Assembly (NCBI RefSeq): GCF_000701345.1
Contig: NZ_JNIJ01000016.1
Coordinates: 62,001 to 126,000 of the forward strand
Length of the DNA: 64,000 nucleotides
Source of the DNA: Bradyrhizobium sp. URHD0069
GTDB lineage: Bacteria; Pseudomonadota; Alphaproteobacteria; Rhizobiales; Xanthobacteraceae
Direction of reading: 5' to 3'
In this document: positions 18,429 through 29,701 of the stretch, one piece after another
How the letters are laid out: each line of letters opens with the position of its first letter
Position numbering within the stretch: position 1 is the first letter of the stretch
Translations under genes and position numbers: made by a program
Notes under the pieces: model-generated
Database searches by the model: none
What the model was told of the DNA's origin: nothing
What the model saw: only the letters and a program-made list of their open reading frames with translations

Positions 18429-19775
18429 ATGACCCCCGACTGGAACGCAATCCGCCTTGATTTGCTAGAGATCGACGAGCCGATGCGGGTGACATTGCGC
18501 GAGATGCGGCCCCTTTTCGCAAAGGCCCTGCCCGGCATTCTGGCGCGGCTCTACGACAAAGTCCGGCACTACGATCCTTCCTGCGGCATCTTTAAGGATA
18601 GCGCGATGCAGGAGGCGATTCGGATGCAGGTGCAGCACTGGGACCTGATCGCTGCGGGCGATTTTGGCGCCACTTACGCTGATTCGATCGCGCGATTTTG
18701 CGAGTTCAATCAGCGCGCGGGCGTTGCGCCGCAATGGTATCTCGGCTGCCACCAGATGTTCATTACCGACCAGCTGATGAAAGCGGTCGAGAGCGAAATA
18801 GAGATCCCGCGCTTCGGCCGCGCTGCGCAGACCGCGCGCGACAAGAAGGCGCTGATGCTGAACGCCATCGCTAAAGCCAACATGCTGGACACTGAAAAGG
18901 TCGTCGCGTCTTACTTCAACTCCAACCGTCAGGCCCGCAAGGATGCCACCGCGCAGGCGGGCGACCGCTTCCGCGCCATTGTCACATCACTGTCGAGCGC
19001 ATCAAACCAACTGGAAAGCACCGCGCGTGCGCTGAGCGACAATGCCGGCAACACCACGCGGCTTGCGACCGTCGTCGCCAACGCCTCGGAAGACGCCTCC
19101 AACAACGTACAATCGGTAGCGTCGGCGACCGAAGAACTTGCCAGTTCGGTGCGCGAAATTTCATCGCAGGTTCAGGAATCCAACCGTATTGCCGCCAGCG
19201 CCGTGAAGCAGGCCGATGAAACGGATTCGCGCATCAATGCGCTGTCGCAAGCCGCCAGCCGGATCGGCGACGTCATCAAGCTGATTACCTCGGTTGCCGA
19301 GCAGACCAATCTTCTGGCGCTCAACGCCACGATCGAGGCGGCGCGCGCCGGCGAAGCCGGCCGCGGCTTCGCCGTAGTCGCGCAGGAGGTCAAGGCACTC
19401 GCCGCGCAGACCGCCAAGGCCACCGACGAAATCGGCATCCAGATCGCGGGCATGCAGACCGCGACGCAGGAGGCGGTCGGCTCGATCAAGATGATCAGCT
19501 CGACTATCGGCAAGATTTCCGAAATCACCGGCGCGATATCGGCGGCGATCGAGGAACAGGGCGCCGCCACCCAGGAAATTTCCGGCAACATTCAGCGAAC
19601 CGCTGACGGCACTGCACAAGTCGCGGGCACCATCGCCGAGGTCAGTCAGGGCGCCAACCAGACCGGCGTGGCATCGAGCCAGTTGCTGTCATCGGCCAAG
19701 CAATTGTCGGACTCGACAACCAGCCTGCAGGCCGAGATCGATGGCTTCTTGAAGTCGATTGCTGCCGCGGCGTAG
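18429..19775 (+). CDS. Soluble globin-coupled-sensor-type methyl-accepting chemotaxis protein
   Basis: A 448-residue chemoreceptor without transmembrane helices. Residues about 5-165 resemble the protoglobin domain of HemAT-type oxygen sensors, including [12 protein letters not shown] and the APQWYLG stretch. The C-terminal half is an MCP signalling domain with the conserved hairpin tip [19 protein letters not shown] and [15 protein letters not shown]. It should feed CheA/CheW in the cytoplasm. Aligned by eye to HemAT-like sensors, the proximal heme-ligand histidine (before the RIGLxPxWY-like stretch) is Asn 94 (AAT, 18708-18710), so heme binding may be lost or altered. ATG 18429 is chosen for GGAG 6 nt upstream; ATG 18390 would add 13 residues. 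Confidence 0.85.
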   Translation: MTPDWNAIRLDLLEIDEPMRVTLREMRPLFAKALPGILARLYDKVRHYDPSCGIFKDSAMQEAIRMQVQHWDLIAAGDFGATYADSIARFCEFNQRAGVAPQWYLGCHQMFITDQLMKAVESEIEIPRFGRAAQTARDKKALMLNAIAKANMLDTEKVVASYFNSNRQARKDATAQAGDRFRAIVTSLSSASNQLESTARALSDNAGNTTRLATVVANASEDASNNVQSVASATEELASSVREISSQVQESNRIAASAVKQADETDSRINALSQAASRIGDVIKLITSVAEQTNLLALNATIEAARAGEAGRGFAVVAQEVKALAAQTAKATDEIGIQIAGMQTATQEAVGSIKMISSTIGKISEITGAISAAIEEQGAATQEISGNIQRTADGTAQVAGTIAEVSQGANQTGVASSQLLSSAKQLSDSTTSLQAEIDGFLKSIAAAA

Positions 19776-19963
19776 TTGCGGATCAGGAACAAGGCCTTGC
19801 GCGGTGTCAGGCCCGCGCCATTGCCTGCAGGCCCTTGAAGGTCAGGCGCTTGGGGTTCCTTCACACCGGCGAGATAAAGCTTGCGGATGAAGGCTGTGAC
19901 CGCGTCGCGGTCGCAGTCGGTCAGCGCGACCACGGCATCGACGGCAATTTTCTGAGCGTCCAT
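19646..19963 (-). CDS. Small protein of unknown function, antisense to the chemoreceptor 3' end
   Basis: A 105-codon frame starting [21 protein letters not shown] good ribosome site (GAGGAA about 5 nt before the ATG) supports translation. The first 65 residues read like a real small soluble protein; the last 40 lie antisense within the end of the chemoreceptor gene and look less protein-like. I do not recognise a family. It could be a genuine gene whose original end was lost, or a short conserved protein with an extended tail. Confidence 0.45.
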   Translation of the reverse strand: MDAQKIAVDAVVALTDCDRDAVTAFIRKLYLAGVKEPQAPDLQGPAGNGAGLTPRKALFLIRNYAAAAIDFKKPSISACRLVVESDNCLADDSNWLDATPVWLAP

Positions 19964-20152
19964 GGGCTTCCTCGTGTTGCCTTAAGCCTCAACCGCGAAA
20001 GCTTAGAATTCGCCGATTAATACGGCGTTAACCGTTCGCTTCGATGGCCGATTCGCTTGCCAGGGCGAATAGGTGAAACAACGCATAGCGGCACCAATCG
20101 GCGGTCTTCTTGATCGATGTCAGTTCGCAGCGCTTCCGCGGACTACCGCCGA

Positions 20153-21205
20153 TCAATAACCGGCGACTTCGATGACTGCTTCGGCGAAGGCTTGGGGTGC
20201 TTCCTGAGGGAGATTGTGCCCGACGCCGCCCGTGATGGTCCGGTGCGAATATCTGCCCGAGAATTTTTTGGCATAGGCGCTGGGGTCCGGGTGTGGCGCG
20301 CCATTGGCATCACCTTCAAGGGTGATGGTGGGCACGGTGATGACGGGAGCTTCAGCAAGCCTCTTTTCGAAGGCGTCGTATTTCGGCTCGCCCTCGGCCA
20401 GGCTCAGCCGCCAGCGGTAGTTGTGAACCACGATGGCAACGTGGTCCGGGTTGTCGAACGACGCAGCAGAGCGATCGAACGTGGCGTCGTCAAAATTCCA
20501 CTTCGGGGACGCGAGTTGCCAAATGAGCTTGGCAAAATCGCGCCGGTATTTCTCGTAGCCGGCCCGGCCGCGTTCGGTGGCGAAATAATACTGGTACCAC
20601 CATTGCAGTTCAGCCTTTGGCGGCAGCGGCATCTTGCCGGCTTCCTGGCTGCCGATCAGATAGCCACTGACCGAGACGAGGGCCTTGCAGCGCTCCGGCC
20701 ACAGCGCCGCGATGATGTCGGCCGTCCGCGCGCCCCAATCAAAGCCGGCAAGCGTCGCCTTCTGGATTTTGAGTGCATCCATCAGGGCGACGACATCGAG
20801 CGCGATCGCCGATGGCTGACCAATCCGAACCGTATCGTTTGAAAGAAAGCGCGTCGTGCCATAGCCGCGCACATAGGGAATGATCACCCGGTAGCCCGCC
20901 GCCGCCAGCATCGGGGCGACATCGACAAAGCTGTAGATGTCGTAGGGCCAGCCGTGCAGCAGAATGACGGCAGGACCATCGGCGGGGCCGGCCTCGGCGT
21001 AGCCTACATTGAGAAGGCCGGCATCGATCTGCTTCAGGGGGCCGAACGATGTGTGGCTCCCCGGCTTGACCGCAGGCATATCTCTCGGTTTTGCCTTGCC
21101 TGATTGTGCATACGCGGAACCGCTTAGGGCAAACTGGGCGGCGGCAATGGACATGGCCGCGGTGCCGAAAAAGCGGCGGCGGTGTTGGTTGACCTGTTCG
21201 GGCAT
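20153..21205 (-). CDS. Tat-exported alpha/beta hydrolase, epoxide-hydrolase-like
   Basis: A 350-residue hydrolase with a twin-arginine signal: RRRFFG at residues 9-14, then a hydrophobic stretch ending SAYAQ near 34. This predicts folding in the cytoplasm and export to the periplasm. The alpha/beta-hydrolase core has the oxyanion HGWP at 84-87, nucleophile Asp 156 in GFDWGA and a late catalytic His near 330 (GVGHNLP). Asp as nucleophile and the HGWP motif are typical of epoxide hydrolases and haloalkane dehalogenases. The frame extends upstream to 21277, but ATG 21205 puts the Tat motif at the usual distance from the start. The substrate is unknown. Confidence 0.83.
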   Translation of the reverse strand: MPEQVNQHRRRFFGTAAMSIAAAQFALSGSAYAQSGKAKPRDMPAVKPGSHTSFGPLKQIDAGLLNVGYAEAGPADGPAVILLHGWPYDIYSFVDVAPMLAAAGYRVIIPYVRGYGTTRFLSNDTVRIGQPSAIALDVVALMDALKIQKATLAGFDWGARTADIIAALWPERCKALVSVSGYLIGSQEAGKMPLPPKAELQWWYQYYFATERGRAGYEKYRRDFAKLIWQLASPKWNFDDATFDRSAASFDNPDHVAIVVHNYRWRLSLAEGEPKYDAFEKRLAEAPVITVPTITLEGDANGAPHPDPSAYAKKFSGRYSHRTITGGVGHNLPQEAPQAFAEAVIEVAGY

Positions 21206-21302
21206 TTTGATCGTTCCATCGTGTTTAGTTAAGAAGTGCGCCCCGCCGTCCACCTCCTTGAATAAATGAGCTTTCACGGACCCGTTAAAGTCAAGCCATC
21301 CG

Positions 21303-21488
21303 TCAGGCGGACTTGTCGGTGATCATCCCGGTGCGCTTGTCGGTACTGGTCTCGACTTGCTGTTTGATCATTTCCCGAATCTTGTCTTCGATGTTCTGCT
21401 GAGCGGCAGGATCCATCGCTTTGAACTGATCCTCGGTGAGCCCCAACTGAGCGAGCATCTGTGCATGCATCTGCTCGGCGGGTGTCAT
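21303..21488 (-). pseudogene. Truncated copy of a small conserved protein (paralogue of the next gene)
   Basis: A 61-residue frame from ATG 21488 that matches the C-terminal 61 residues of the neighbouring 101-residue protein at about 49 positions, including FKAMDPAAQQ, IEDKIREMIKQQ and DKRTG. Upstream the same frame continues to match (GEFLEYAR against QKFLDYAK) but is cut by TAA at 21522-21524. Beyond that stop a further 25 codons are open from ATG 21599. So either the gene has been broken by a stop or only the short form is made. No convincing ribosome site precedes ATG 21488. Confidence 0.5.
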
Positions 21489-21636
21489 CCTCGCATATTC
21501 GAGAAATTCGCCGATTTGGTCTTAGCAGGTTTGGCCGTCAGGCTTGCTGACTTCTCCGTGACGAAGGAGGCCGTCGGCTATCTTGCCCGGCGCCGCCATC
21601 CGATAATCTACTACGCCAAGCCGACGCAGGCCTCGC

Positions 21637-21942
21637 TCAGACCGACTTGTCGGTGATCAACCCGGTGCGCTTGTCGCTGCTCTCGGCGGCCTGTTGTTTG
21701 ATCATCTCGCGGATCTTGTCTTCGATCTTCTGCTGCGCGGCGGGATCCATCGCTTTGAACTCGTCCTCGGTGATACCCATCTGCGCGAGCATGGCGGCGT
21801 GCATGCGCTCCGCGGGCGTCATCTTCGCGTAGTCGAGAAATTTCTGCTCCGCCGTCTTGGCTTCGACGGGCTTGGCGGTCATTGAACCCGACTTCAGGTT
21901 GTCGAAAACTGGCGGCAAAGCGCCTGAAAACGAAATTGACAT
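21637..21942 (-). CDS. Small conserved protein of unknown function
   Basis: A 101-residue soluble, charged protein beginning MSISFSGALPPVFDN. GGAG 7 nt before ATG 21942 marks the start; the frame is open to 22188 but that part is not protein-like. The C-terminal two thirds are helical and rich in Met, Gln, Lys and Glu (KMTPAERMHAAMLAQMG, then IEDKIREMIKQQ) and end DKRTGLITDKSV. No cysteine, signal peptide or membrane segment is seen. I do not recognise a named family. The adjacent 21303-21488 frame is a degraded tandem copy, so this locus arose by duplication. Confidence 0.65.
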   Translation of the reverse strand: MSISFSGALPPVFDNLKSGSMTAKPVEAKTAEQKFLDYAKMTPAERMHAAMLAQMGITEDEFKAMDPAAQQKIEDKIREMIKQQAAESSDKRTGLITDKSV

Positions 21943-22234
21943 GGCGAACTCCGATTTGGATTCACCAGGTCGAGCAAAGCTCATGCCAGTCGTCAAAGCC
22001 GCCAACGCTGGATTGCCTCGCGTCGAGGGCGCGCCACACACGGCAAAAATTGCCGGATCAAGAAAAAATTTGCCGAGGATCGTGCCACTGCCGCGCGCAG
22101 AGCCGATGCTCGCTTTGCCCGTCGCAAATACTACGTCACGCCGCCATCGACTTGCCGTAGCCGGGCGGCCCGTCCGTGCCCATATCAATCATAAGTAAGG
22201 CTTGCGCGAGTTAGGCGGATGGCGCCGCATCGCG

Positions 22235-23698
<1,464 letters not shown>

Positions 23699-23798
23699 GG
23701 CGGCCCCCGAAAGGCGAATTGTCCGATCGCCAACGCAGGCAGTCAATCGGCAAAACCGGAGAAAAATGCATTTCACAGGCCAAAGGTCACGAGCTTGC

Positions 23799-25040
23799 TC
23801 AGCGCTGACCGGCTCCGACCCGATGGTGCTCCGCCGCCAGACACATCAGCAGTGCGAACACCGGAATAATAAACAATGGCCCGAAGGCGAGTCCTGTAAG
23901 CTTGGCAAGCGGCGCAGCCACGAGCGGCACGAGCAGCATCATAGCCATTCCGGTCCTGATCCATGGCGCTGGAATCCGCGAACGCGCCTCTTCCCTGTGC
24001 AGCCACACAACGACGAACGCACCGATCACCAGGTCGTAATCCTGCAGATAAGGCGTCGCGAGGCAGGTGCCGACAATAACCATTGCGTTGCGGATATGGG
24101 CTGGGTCATCACGCAGCCAGGATCGTGCGACGAAGAACGCCGCCGCTAGGGCGGTAGCCGCCTGCAACGCATACGCCGGTCCAACGTCTGCTCCAAGCCG
24201 GCGGGCAAACACAAAAACCGACAACATGCGATGCCATACGCCGGTTCCGTCTTCGAGAATGCTCGTTCGCAGCAGCGAGAGGTTGTTTGCGTATTCCAGC
24301 CAGCGATCAACTCCGAAGGCAACTGCACTCACGGTCGCCAATACTATGACCGTTACGCCCGTCGCGCCTACCGTCAACCACCGTCTGCCGGCGATGAGCG
24401 CAAATGGCAGCATCAGCGCGAGATGTGGCTTATAGGCCAGCAAACCGAACAGAAGGCCTGCGACGAGCGGGCGGCGATCCATCAACGCCAACCCGCCGCC
24501 GAGCAATGCCGCTGTCATGGCGCCGTTCTGTCCGCCGAGGGCGTTGATGAACAACGCCGGTATCGCCAGCGAAAGCAGCAATACATCTTCGCTCGACGAG
24601 AGTTTGAGTGCTCGATAGAAACCATACCACGTCGCAACGAGCCAGACGCCAAGCGCAGGCACATATGGAATGAGTGCAAGCGGCAACGTCAGCAACAGGA
24701 GAACTGGTGGATAGGAGTAGTGATAAGCGTCGATGTTCGGGCCGGTGATCGACTGCTCAAATCTATGAAAAGCGAGGAAGTCATAGATTTCATTCGCGCG
24801 GCCATGAAGCGCGAGAAATGCGCCTGACCAGTAGTTGACGAAATCGTCGCCAAATGGGCGACGAATACCGTCACTCAGGCCGTCGTGAGTCTGACGCAGG
24901 AGATCGATCAGATATGCTGCGAACGCAATGACGATCCAGCATCGCGCGATCAACCGGAGCCGCGTTGGGTTCGTCAGCACACCAGCCGAAGTATCTGACG
25001 GTACCGCAGGATTCTTTGCGGATTGATCTAACAACGTCAT
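23799..25040 (-). CDS. GT87/DUF2029-like polyprenyl-phosphate mannosyltransferase-type membrane protein
   Basis: A polytopic membrane protein of about 413 residues with roughly ten hydrophobic helices. The pattern DFVNYWSGAFLALHGRANEIYDF in the first loop (split here: DFVNYWSGAF and GRANEIYDF), with conserved acidic residues, and the later GLLAYKPHLALMLPFAL are characteristic of the DUF2029/GT87 family, GT-C enzymes using polyprenyl-phosphate sugars. It probably transfers a sugar on the periplasmic face. ATG 25040 is chosen for GAGGCAGG shortly upstream; 25064 is an alternative. Acceptor and sugar are unknown. Confidence 0.78.
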   Translation of the reverse strand: MTLLDQSAKNPAVPSDTSAGVLTNPTRLRLIARCWIVIAFAAYLIDLLRQTHDGLSDGIRRPFGDDFVNYWSGAFLALHGRANEIYDFLAFHRFEQSITGPNIDAYHYSYPPVLLLLTLPLALIPYVPALGVWLVATWYGFYRALKLSSSEDVLLLSLAIPALFINALGGQNGAMTAALLGGGLALMDRRPLVAGLLFGLLAYKPHLALMLPFALIAGRRWLTVGATGVTVIVLATVSAVAFGVDRWLEYANNLSLLRTSILEDGTGVWHRMLSVFVFARRLGADVGPAYALQAATALAAAFFVARSWLRDDPAHIRNAMVIVGTCLATPYLQDYDLVIGAFVVVWLHREEARSRIPAPWIRTGMAMMLLVPLVAAPLAKLTGLAFGPLFIIPVFALLMCLAAEHHRVGAGQR

Positions 25041-25156
25041 GGCCTGCCTCATCATTGCGTACATGCAAGATGCGGTCAGCGCGTTAGCGTCGCGTTAATG
25101 AGTTTGGGTATGCGAAGCCCAAGTGGATTGGGCCATGCCAGGACACGCCTTAAATG

Positions 25157-25187
25157 AAAAGCCCCGGATCGCTCCGGGGCTTTTTGC
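25157..25187 (-). terminator. Rho-independent terminator after ahcY (works in both directions)
   Basis: A perfect 9-bp stem AGCCCCGGA (25161-25169) / TCCGGGGCT (25174-25182) with a TCGC tetraloop. A T-run follows on the plus strand (25182-25186) and TTTT follows on the minus strand. It lies just past the ahcY stop, so its main use should be ending the minus-strand ahcY transcript. Confidence 0.85.
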
Positions 25188-25205
25188 GGGTCTCAAGGTC
25201 AGGTC

Positions 25206-26636
25206 TCAATACCTATAATGCTCCGGCTTGAACGGGCCTTCCGGCTTCACGCCGATATATTCGGCCTGGTCGGGGCGCAGTTTTGTCAGCTTCACGCCGA
25301 TCTTGGAAAGATGCAGCCGCGCCACCTTCTCGTCGAGCGACTTCGGCAGCACATAGACCTTCTTCTCGTACTTGCCGTCCTTGTTGTTGGCGAACAGTTC
25401 GATCTGCGCCAGCGTCTGGTTGGTGAAGGACGCGGACATCACGAAGGACGGATGGCCCATGGCGTTGCCGAGGTTTACGAGACGCCCTTCCGAAAGCAGG
25501 ATCATCCGCTTGCCGTCAGCGAAAGTGATCTCGTCGACCTGCGGTTTGATGTTGGTCCATTTCAGATTGCGCAAGTGCGCGATCTGGATCTCGTTGTCGA
25601 AATGGCCGATGTTGCAGACGATGGCGCGATCCTTCATCGCGCGCATGTGGTCGATGGTGATGATATCCTTGTTGCCGGTGGCCGTGACGAAGATGTCGGC
25701 GCGCGGGGCGGCATCTTCCATGGTGACGACTTCATAGCCTTCCATCGCCGCCTGCAGCGCGCAGATCGGGTCGACCTCCGACACCATGACGCGGCAGCCG
25801 GCCTGACGCAGTGAGGCGGCCGAGCCCTTGCCGACGTCGCCGAAGCCCGCGACCATCGCCACCTTGCCCGACATCATCACGTCGGTGCCGCGTCGGATAC
25901 CGTCGACCAGCGATTCGCGGCAGCCATAGAGGTTGTCGAATTTCGATTTGGTGACGCTGTCGTTGACGTTGATCGCAGGGAACAGCAGCGTGCCCGTCTT
26001 CTCCATGTCGTAGAGCCGGTGTACGCCCGTCGTCGTCTCTTCCGAGACACCCTTGATGTTCTTGGCGATCTCGGCGAACCAGCCCTTCGGCTTCTCCTTG
26101 AGCATCCGCTTGATCAGCGCGAAAAACACCTCTTCCTCCTCGCTGTTGTGCTGATCGAGGAATACGGTATCGCCGCGCTCGGCGCGCAGGCCCTGGTGCA
26201 CGAACATGGTGGCGTCGCCGCCGTCATCGAGGATCATGTTGGGCGTGCCGCCGCCATGCCAGTCGAATAGCTTGGCGGTGTAGTCCCAGTATTCGGTGAG
26301 GCTCTCGCCTTTCACCGCGAACACCGGGATGCCGGCCGCGGCGATTGCGGCTGCAGCATGGTCCTGCGTCGAATAGATGTTGCAGGAGACCCAACGGATG
26401 TCGGCGCCGAGTGCTGCCAGCGTTTCGATCAAGACCGCGGTCTGGATCGTCATGTGCAGGGAGCCGGCGATCCGCGCCCCCTTCAAGGGTTGCTTGGGGC
26501 CGTATTCCTCGCGCGTCGCCATCAGACCGGGCATCTCGGTCTCGGCCAGCGAGATTTCCTTGCGGCCAAATTCGGCGAGCGCGATGTCCTTGACGATGTA
26601 GTCGGTGAAGGCAGGCTTCTTGGCGGTGGCGGTCAT
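25206..26636 (-). CDS. ahcY: Adenosylhomocysteinase (S-adenosylhomocysteine hydrolase)
   Basis: Reversibly splits S-adenosylhomocysteine into adenosine and homocysteine, relieving product inhibition of methyltransferases and closing the SAM cycle. The 476-residue protein has the usual features: the N-terminal substrate domain with [12 protein letters not shown], the catalytic [10 protein letters not shown], the NAD-binding [11 protein letters not shown] and the C-terminal [16 protein letters not shown] 26636 gives [15 protein letters not shown], the normal start; the longer open frame is rejected. It is the last gene of a minus-strand block with metK, an HTH-methyltransferase and a MetE-like gene, and ends at a strong terminator. 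Confidence 0.97.
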   Translation of the reverse strand: MTATAKKPAFTDYIVKDIALAEFGRKEISLAETEMPGLMATREEYGPKQPLKGARIAGSLHMTIQTAVLIETLAALGADIRWVSCNIYSTQDHAAAAIAAAGIPVFAVKGESLTEYWDYTAKLFDWHGGGTPNMILDDGGDATMFVHQGLRAERGDTVFLDQHNSEEEEVFFALIKRMLKEKPKGWFAEIAKNIKGVSEETTTGVHRLYDMEKTGTLLFPAINVNDSVTKSKFDNLYGCRESLVDGIRRGTDVMMSGKVAMVAGFGDVGKGSAASLRQAGCRVMVSEVDPICALQAAMEGYEVVTMEDAAPRADIFVTATGNKDIITIDHMRAMKDRAIVCNIGHFDNEIQIAHLRNLKWTNIKPQVDEITFADGKRMILLSEGRLVNLGNAMGHPSFVMSASFTNQTLAQIELFANNKDGKYEKKVYVLPKSLDEKVARLHLSKIGVKLTKLRPDQAEYIGVKPEGPFKPEHYRY

Positions 26637-26702
26637 GTAATCTTCCTTTGTCTTGGCCCGAACGACGTCTATTTGCGAACCGGACTGCAATTCATTTCTC
26701 AT

Positions 26703-26818
26703 CATGCCCGGCCACGTCTGCTTTGCGCAGACTGCACAAACTTGTCTGCGATGCAGGGCATCCACATCTTGGCCGCGACAAAGAAGACGCCTTGGCCGGG
26801 ACAAGCCCGGCCATGACG
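26703..26818. repeat. Dispersed intergenic repeat between metK and ahcY
   Basis: The 219-bp gap between metK and ahcY holds an imperfect palindrome. The left arm begins CATGCCCGGCCAC (26703) and carries GGGCATCCACATCTTGG; the right arm runs AAGAAGACGCCTTGGCCGGG to CCCGGCCATGAC near 26818. This arrangement is like the 'CGTCATGCCCGGC...' repeats scattered through Bradyrhizobium-type genomes. I saw no SAM- or SAH-riboswitch core in the gap. Confidence 0.6.
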
Positions 26819-26855
26819 GCTTAAATATGTCGCAGCAGCCTGCTCACATACGCGA

Positions 26856-28052
<1,197 letters not shown>

Positions 28053-28067
28053 CAACTAACCCCTTTT

Positions 28068-28084
28068 CCGCCAAACCTCGGCGG
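28068..28084 (-). promoter_or_regulatory. Short inverted repeat just upstream of metK
   Basis: In the 57-bp gap before metK there is CCGCC (28068-28072) and GGCGG (28080-28084) around AAACCTC. On the plus strand a T-rich run follows. It could be a small hairpin in the metK leader, an operator half-site pair, or chance. It does not match a SAM riboswitch that I know. Confidence 0.3.
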
Positions 28085-28109
28085 TTTCTTTGGTGATATG
28101 TCCTGAATG

Positions 28110-29465
28110 TCAGTCGCGACGGCGCGAGATGACGTAGGATTCGTCGTAGAACCAGAGTCCATTATGCTTGCGCAAAACCTCCCTGGTGGCATCGAGGGTA
28201 CGGCCGCTTTGAGTCATTTCCGCCAACCTGTCGTCTTCGATCTGGGCGACATACACTGCCGCGTTCCACGCTGCAAAGGCCGTTGAGGATCCGATCGATC
28301 CGGTGACCTCGTTGGGCAACGCTTCCATATCATAGCGAAAGATCGAGCGGTTATCGGCATAGGCGTTAAAGTTTAGGTCGCGTCCGGCCGAACCCAGTTC
28401 GTATTTCACCGCGCGCAATAGCTCATGACGGCTTACCGAGAAAGGGTTTTCTCCAGGCCACACTGCCTGAATAATCTCCAGGCCGGGGTCCTGACCGTGA
28501 GAGTGAATTCCGATCAAACGGCCGCCAGCCCGCAGTGCCCGCGCCAGCGGCGCAATGATGCGTTTGGCGCGAAAATTGACTGAAGATTTGGCACGATAGG
28601 GCTGCGAGGCGATGATCAGGTCGAAATTGGCCTCGGAGCGCCCGGCGCGCGGGATGATCGAATCCAGCAAAAACCGGTGGTCTTCCCGGTACAGCACGAT
28701 GGCGACCGGCCGCTCATAGACCGGCATGCCCGAGCGCGGGCTGACATTGGCGCGCCAGTTCTGCTCAAGAAATGGGCCGAGTTCGGCGATCTGAGCTTCG
28801 AATTCCCCCGAGGAGGCCCCGCGCAAGGCCACTTCGTGCCAGATCATGCTTGCTGCCGCCGCTGGAGCGGCTGGCGCCAGCCAGGGCGCTTCGGCGTAAT
28901 ACATGTTGGTGAGGACAAAAACCGTCGCCGGGTGCTCGAATAGCCGGTCCGGCACCTTCGCCAGCGTCAGTCGGACATCCTCGAGGCTGAGTTCCTTGCC
29001 GGCGACATAGAACGGCATATGGGGAAAGCGGCCATGCATGGAACGCATGACGCGCGCCAGCACGGTTCCGTCGCCGACGCCGGCATCAAATACCCGCAGC
29101 GCCGGCGGCCGGGGGTGGATGCTGCCCAGTTCCAGCGCTACCCGTTCCGCGATCACCCGCTTTTCGCTGCAGGTATGGACGAACAGCAGGTATTTCTGCC
29201 GATTCTCGAAAAACCGGAAGTTGCCGCGGGGATCGCGCTTCTCGGCCGAGACTTCAAGGCCGCGCGGCGGCGGCGCCCCGCCGGGCATCGAGGCGGCGAT
29301 ATAGGCCTGGATGCGATCCAGCGTGTCGATGGTGATGCGCTTGCCCTCGCGCAGCCGATGCACCAGCTTGCCGTCATTGACGGCACGGCGCCCGAACGTC
29401 GATTCCGCCATATCGACCTGGCGGCAGAATTCGGAAATCTGGCTCAGGATCTGGTCGTTTTTCAT
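28110..29465 (-). CDS. HTH-domain protein fused to a SAM-dependent methyltransferase-like domain
   Basis: A 451-residue cytoplasmic protein with two parts. Residues about 1-57 form a helix-turn-helix-like region (STFGRRAVNDGKLVHRLREG, near 22-41) of the kind seen in small alphaproteobacterial DNA-binding proteins. After a Pro-rich linker, a class I methyltransferase fold begins, with motif I VFDAGVGDGT at 125-134. Later come FDLIIASQPYR and GGRLIGIHSHGQDP. It sits between a MetE-like gene and metK-ahcY, so it either regulates the SAM cycle using SAM or SAH as ligand, or methylates an unidentified substrate. ATG 29465 fits the fold; the frame extends to 29549. I know no experimentally named homologue. 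Confidence 0.75.
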   Translation of the reverse strand: MKNDQILSQISEFCRQVDMAESTFGRRAVNDGKLVHRLREGKRITIDTLDRIQAYIAASMPGGAPPPRGLEVSAEKRDPRGNFRFFENRQKYLLFVHTCSEKRVIAERVALELGSIHPRPPALRVFDAGVGDGTVLARVMRSMHGRFPHMPFYVAGKELSLEDVRLTLAKVPDRLFEHPATVFVLTNMYYAEAPWLAPAAPAAAASMIWHEVALRGASSGEFEAQIAELGPFLEQNWRANVSPRSGMPVYERPVAIVLYREDHRFLLDSIIPRAGRSEANFDLIIASQPYRAKSSVNFRAKRIIAPLARALRAGGRLIGIHSHGQDPGLEIIQAVWPGENPFSVSRHELLRAVKYELGSAGRDLNFNAYADNRSIFRYDMEALPNEVTGSIGSSTAFAAWNAAVYVAQIEDDRLAEMTQSGRTLDATREVLRKHNGLWFYDESYVISRRRD

Positions 29466-29701
29466 CGGGCGGTTTGGGCCAGGTTGGTGGGCAGCGGTGG
29501 ATGACACGGTTGTCCTACCATCATCTGCCCAACGGGGGATACGGGCCAAGTCCCCCGGGGAGGATAAGGGCGCGTGATCCCTGGACGGCCGCTCGCAGTA
29601 AGGCCTTTACCGATTCGGTGGGCCTCCGGCCGCCGGGAGGACGCTGCTTCGCGTCCGGGACACGGAGGCTCTCGGACGCTCCCTGAAGGAGGGAGAACAA
29701 C

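Noticed and set aside
22131..22162. Short similarity to the last codons of the flavin monooxygenase (CTACGGCAAG...GGCGTGA)
   Set aside because: About 28 bases only, with a base missing; too short to call a duplicated gene end.
21943..22188. 82-codon extension of the 101-residue small protein
   Set aside because: A good ribosome site precedes ATG 21942, and the extension is Arg/Gly-rich shadow sequence.
26637..26855. SAM or SAH riboswitch before ahcY
   Set aside because: No recognisable conserved core; the gap is mostly a dispersed palindromic repeat.
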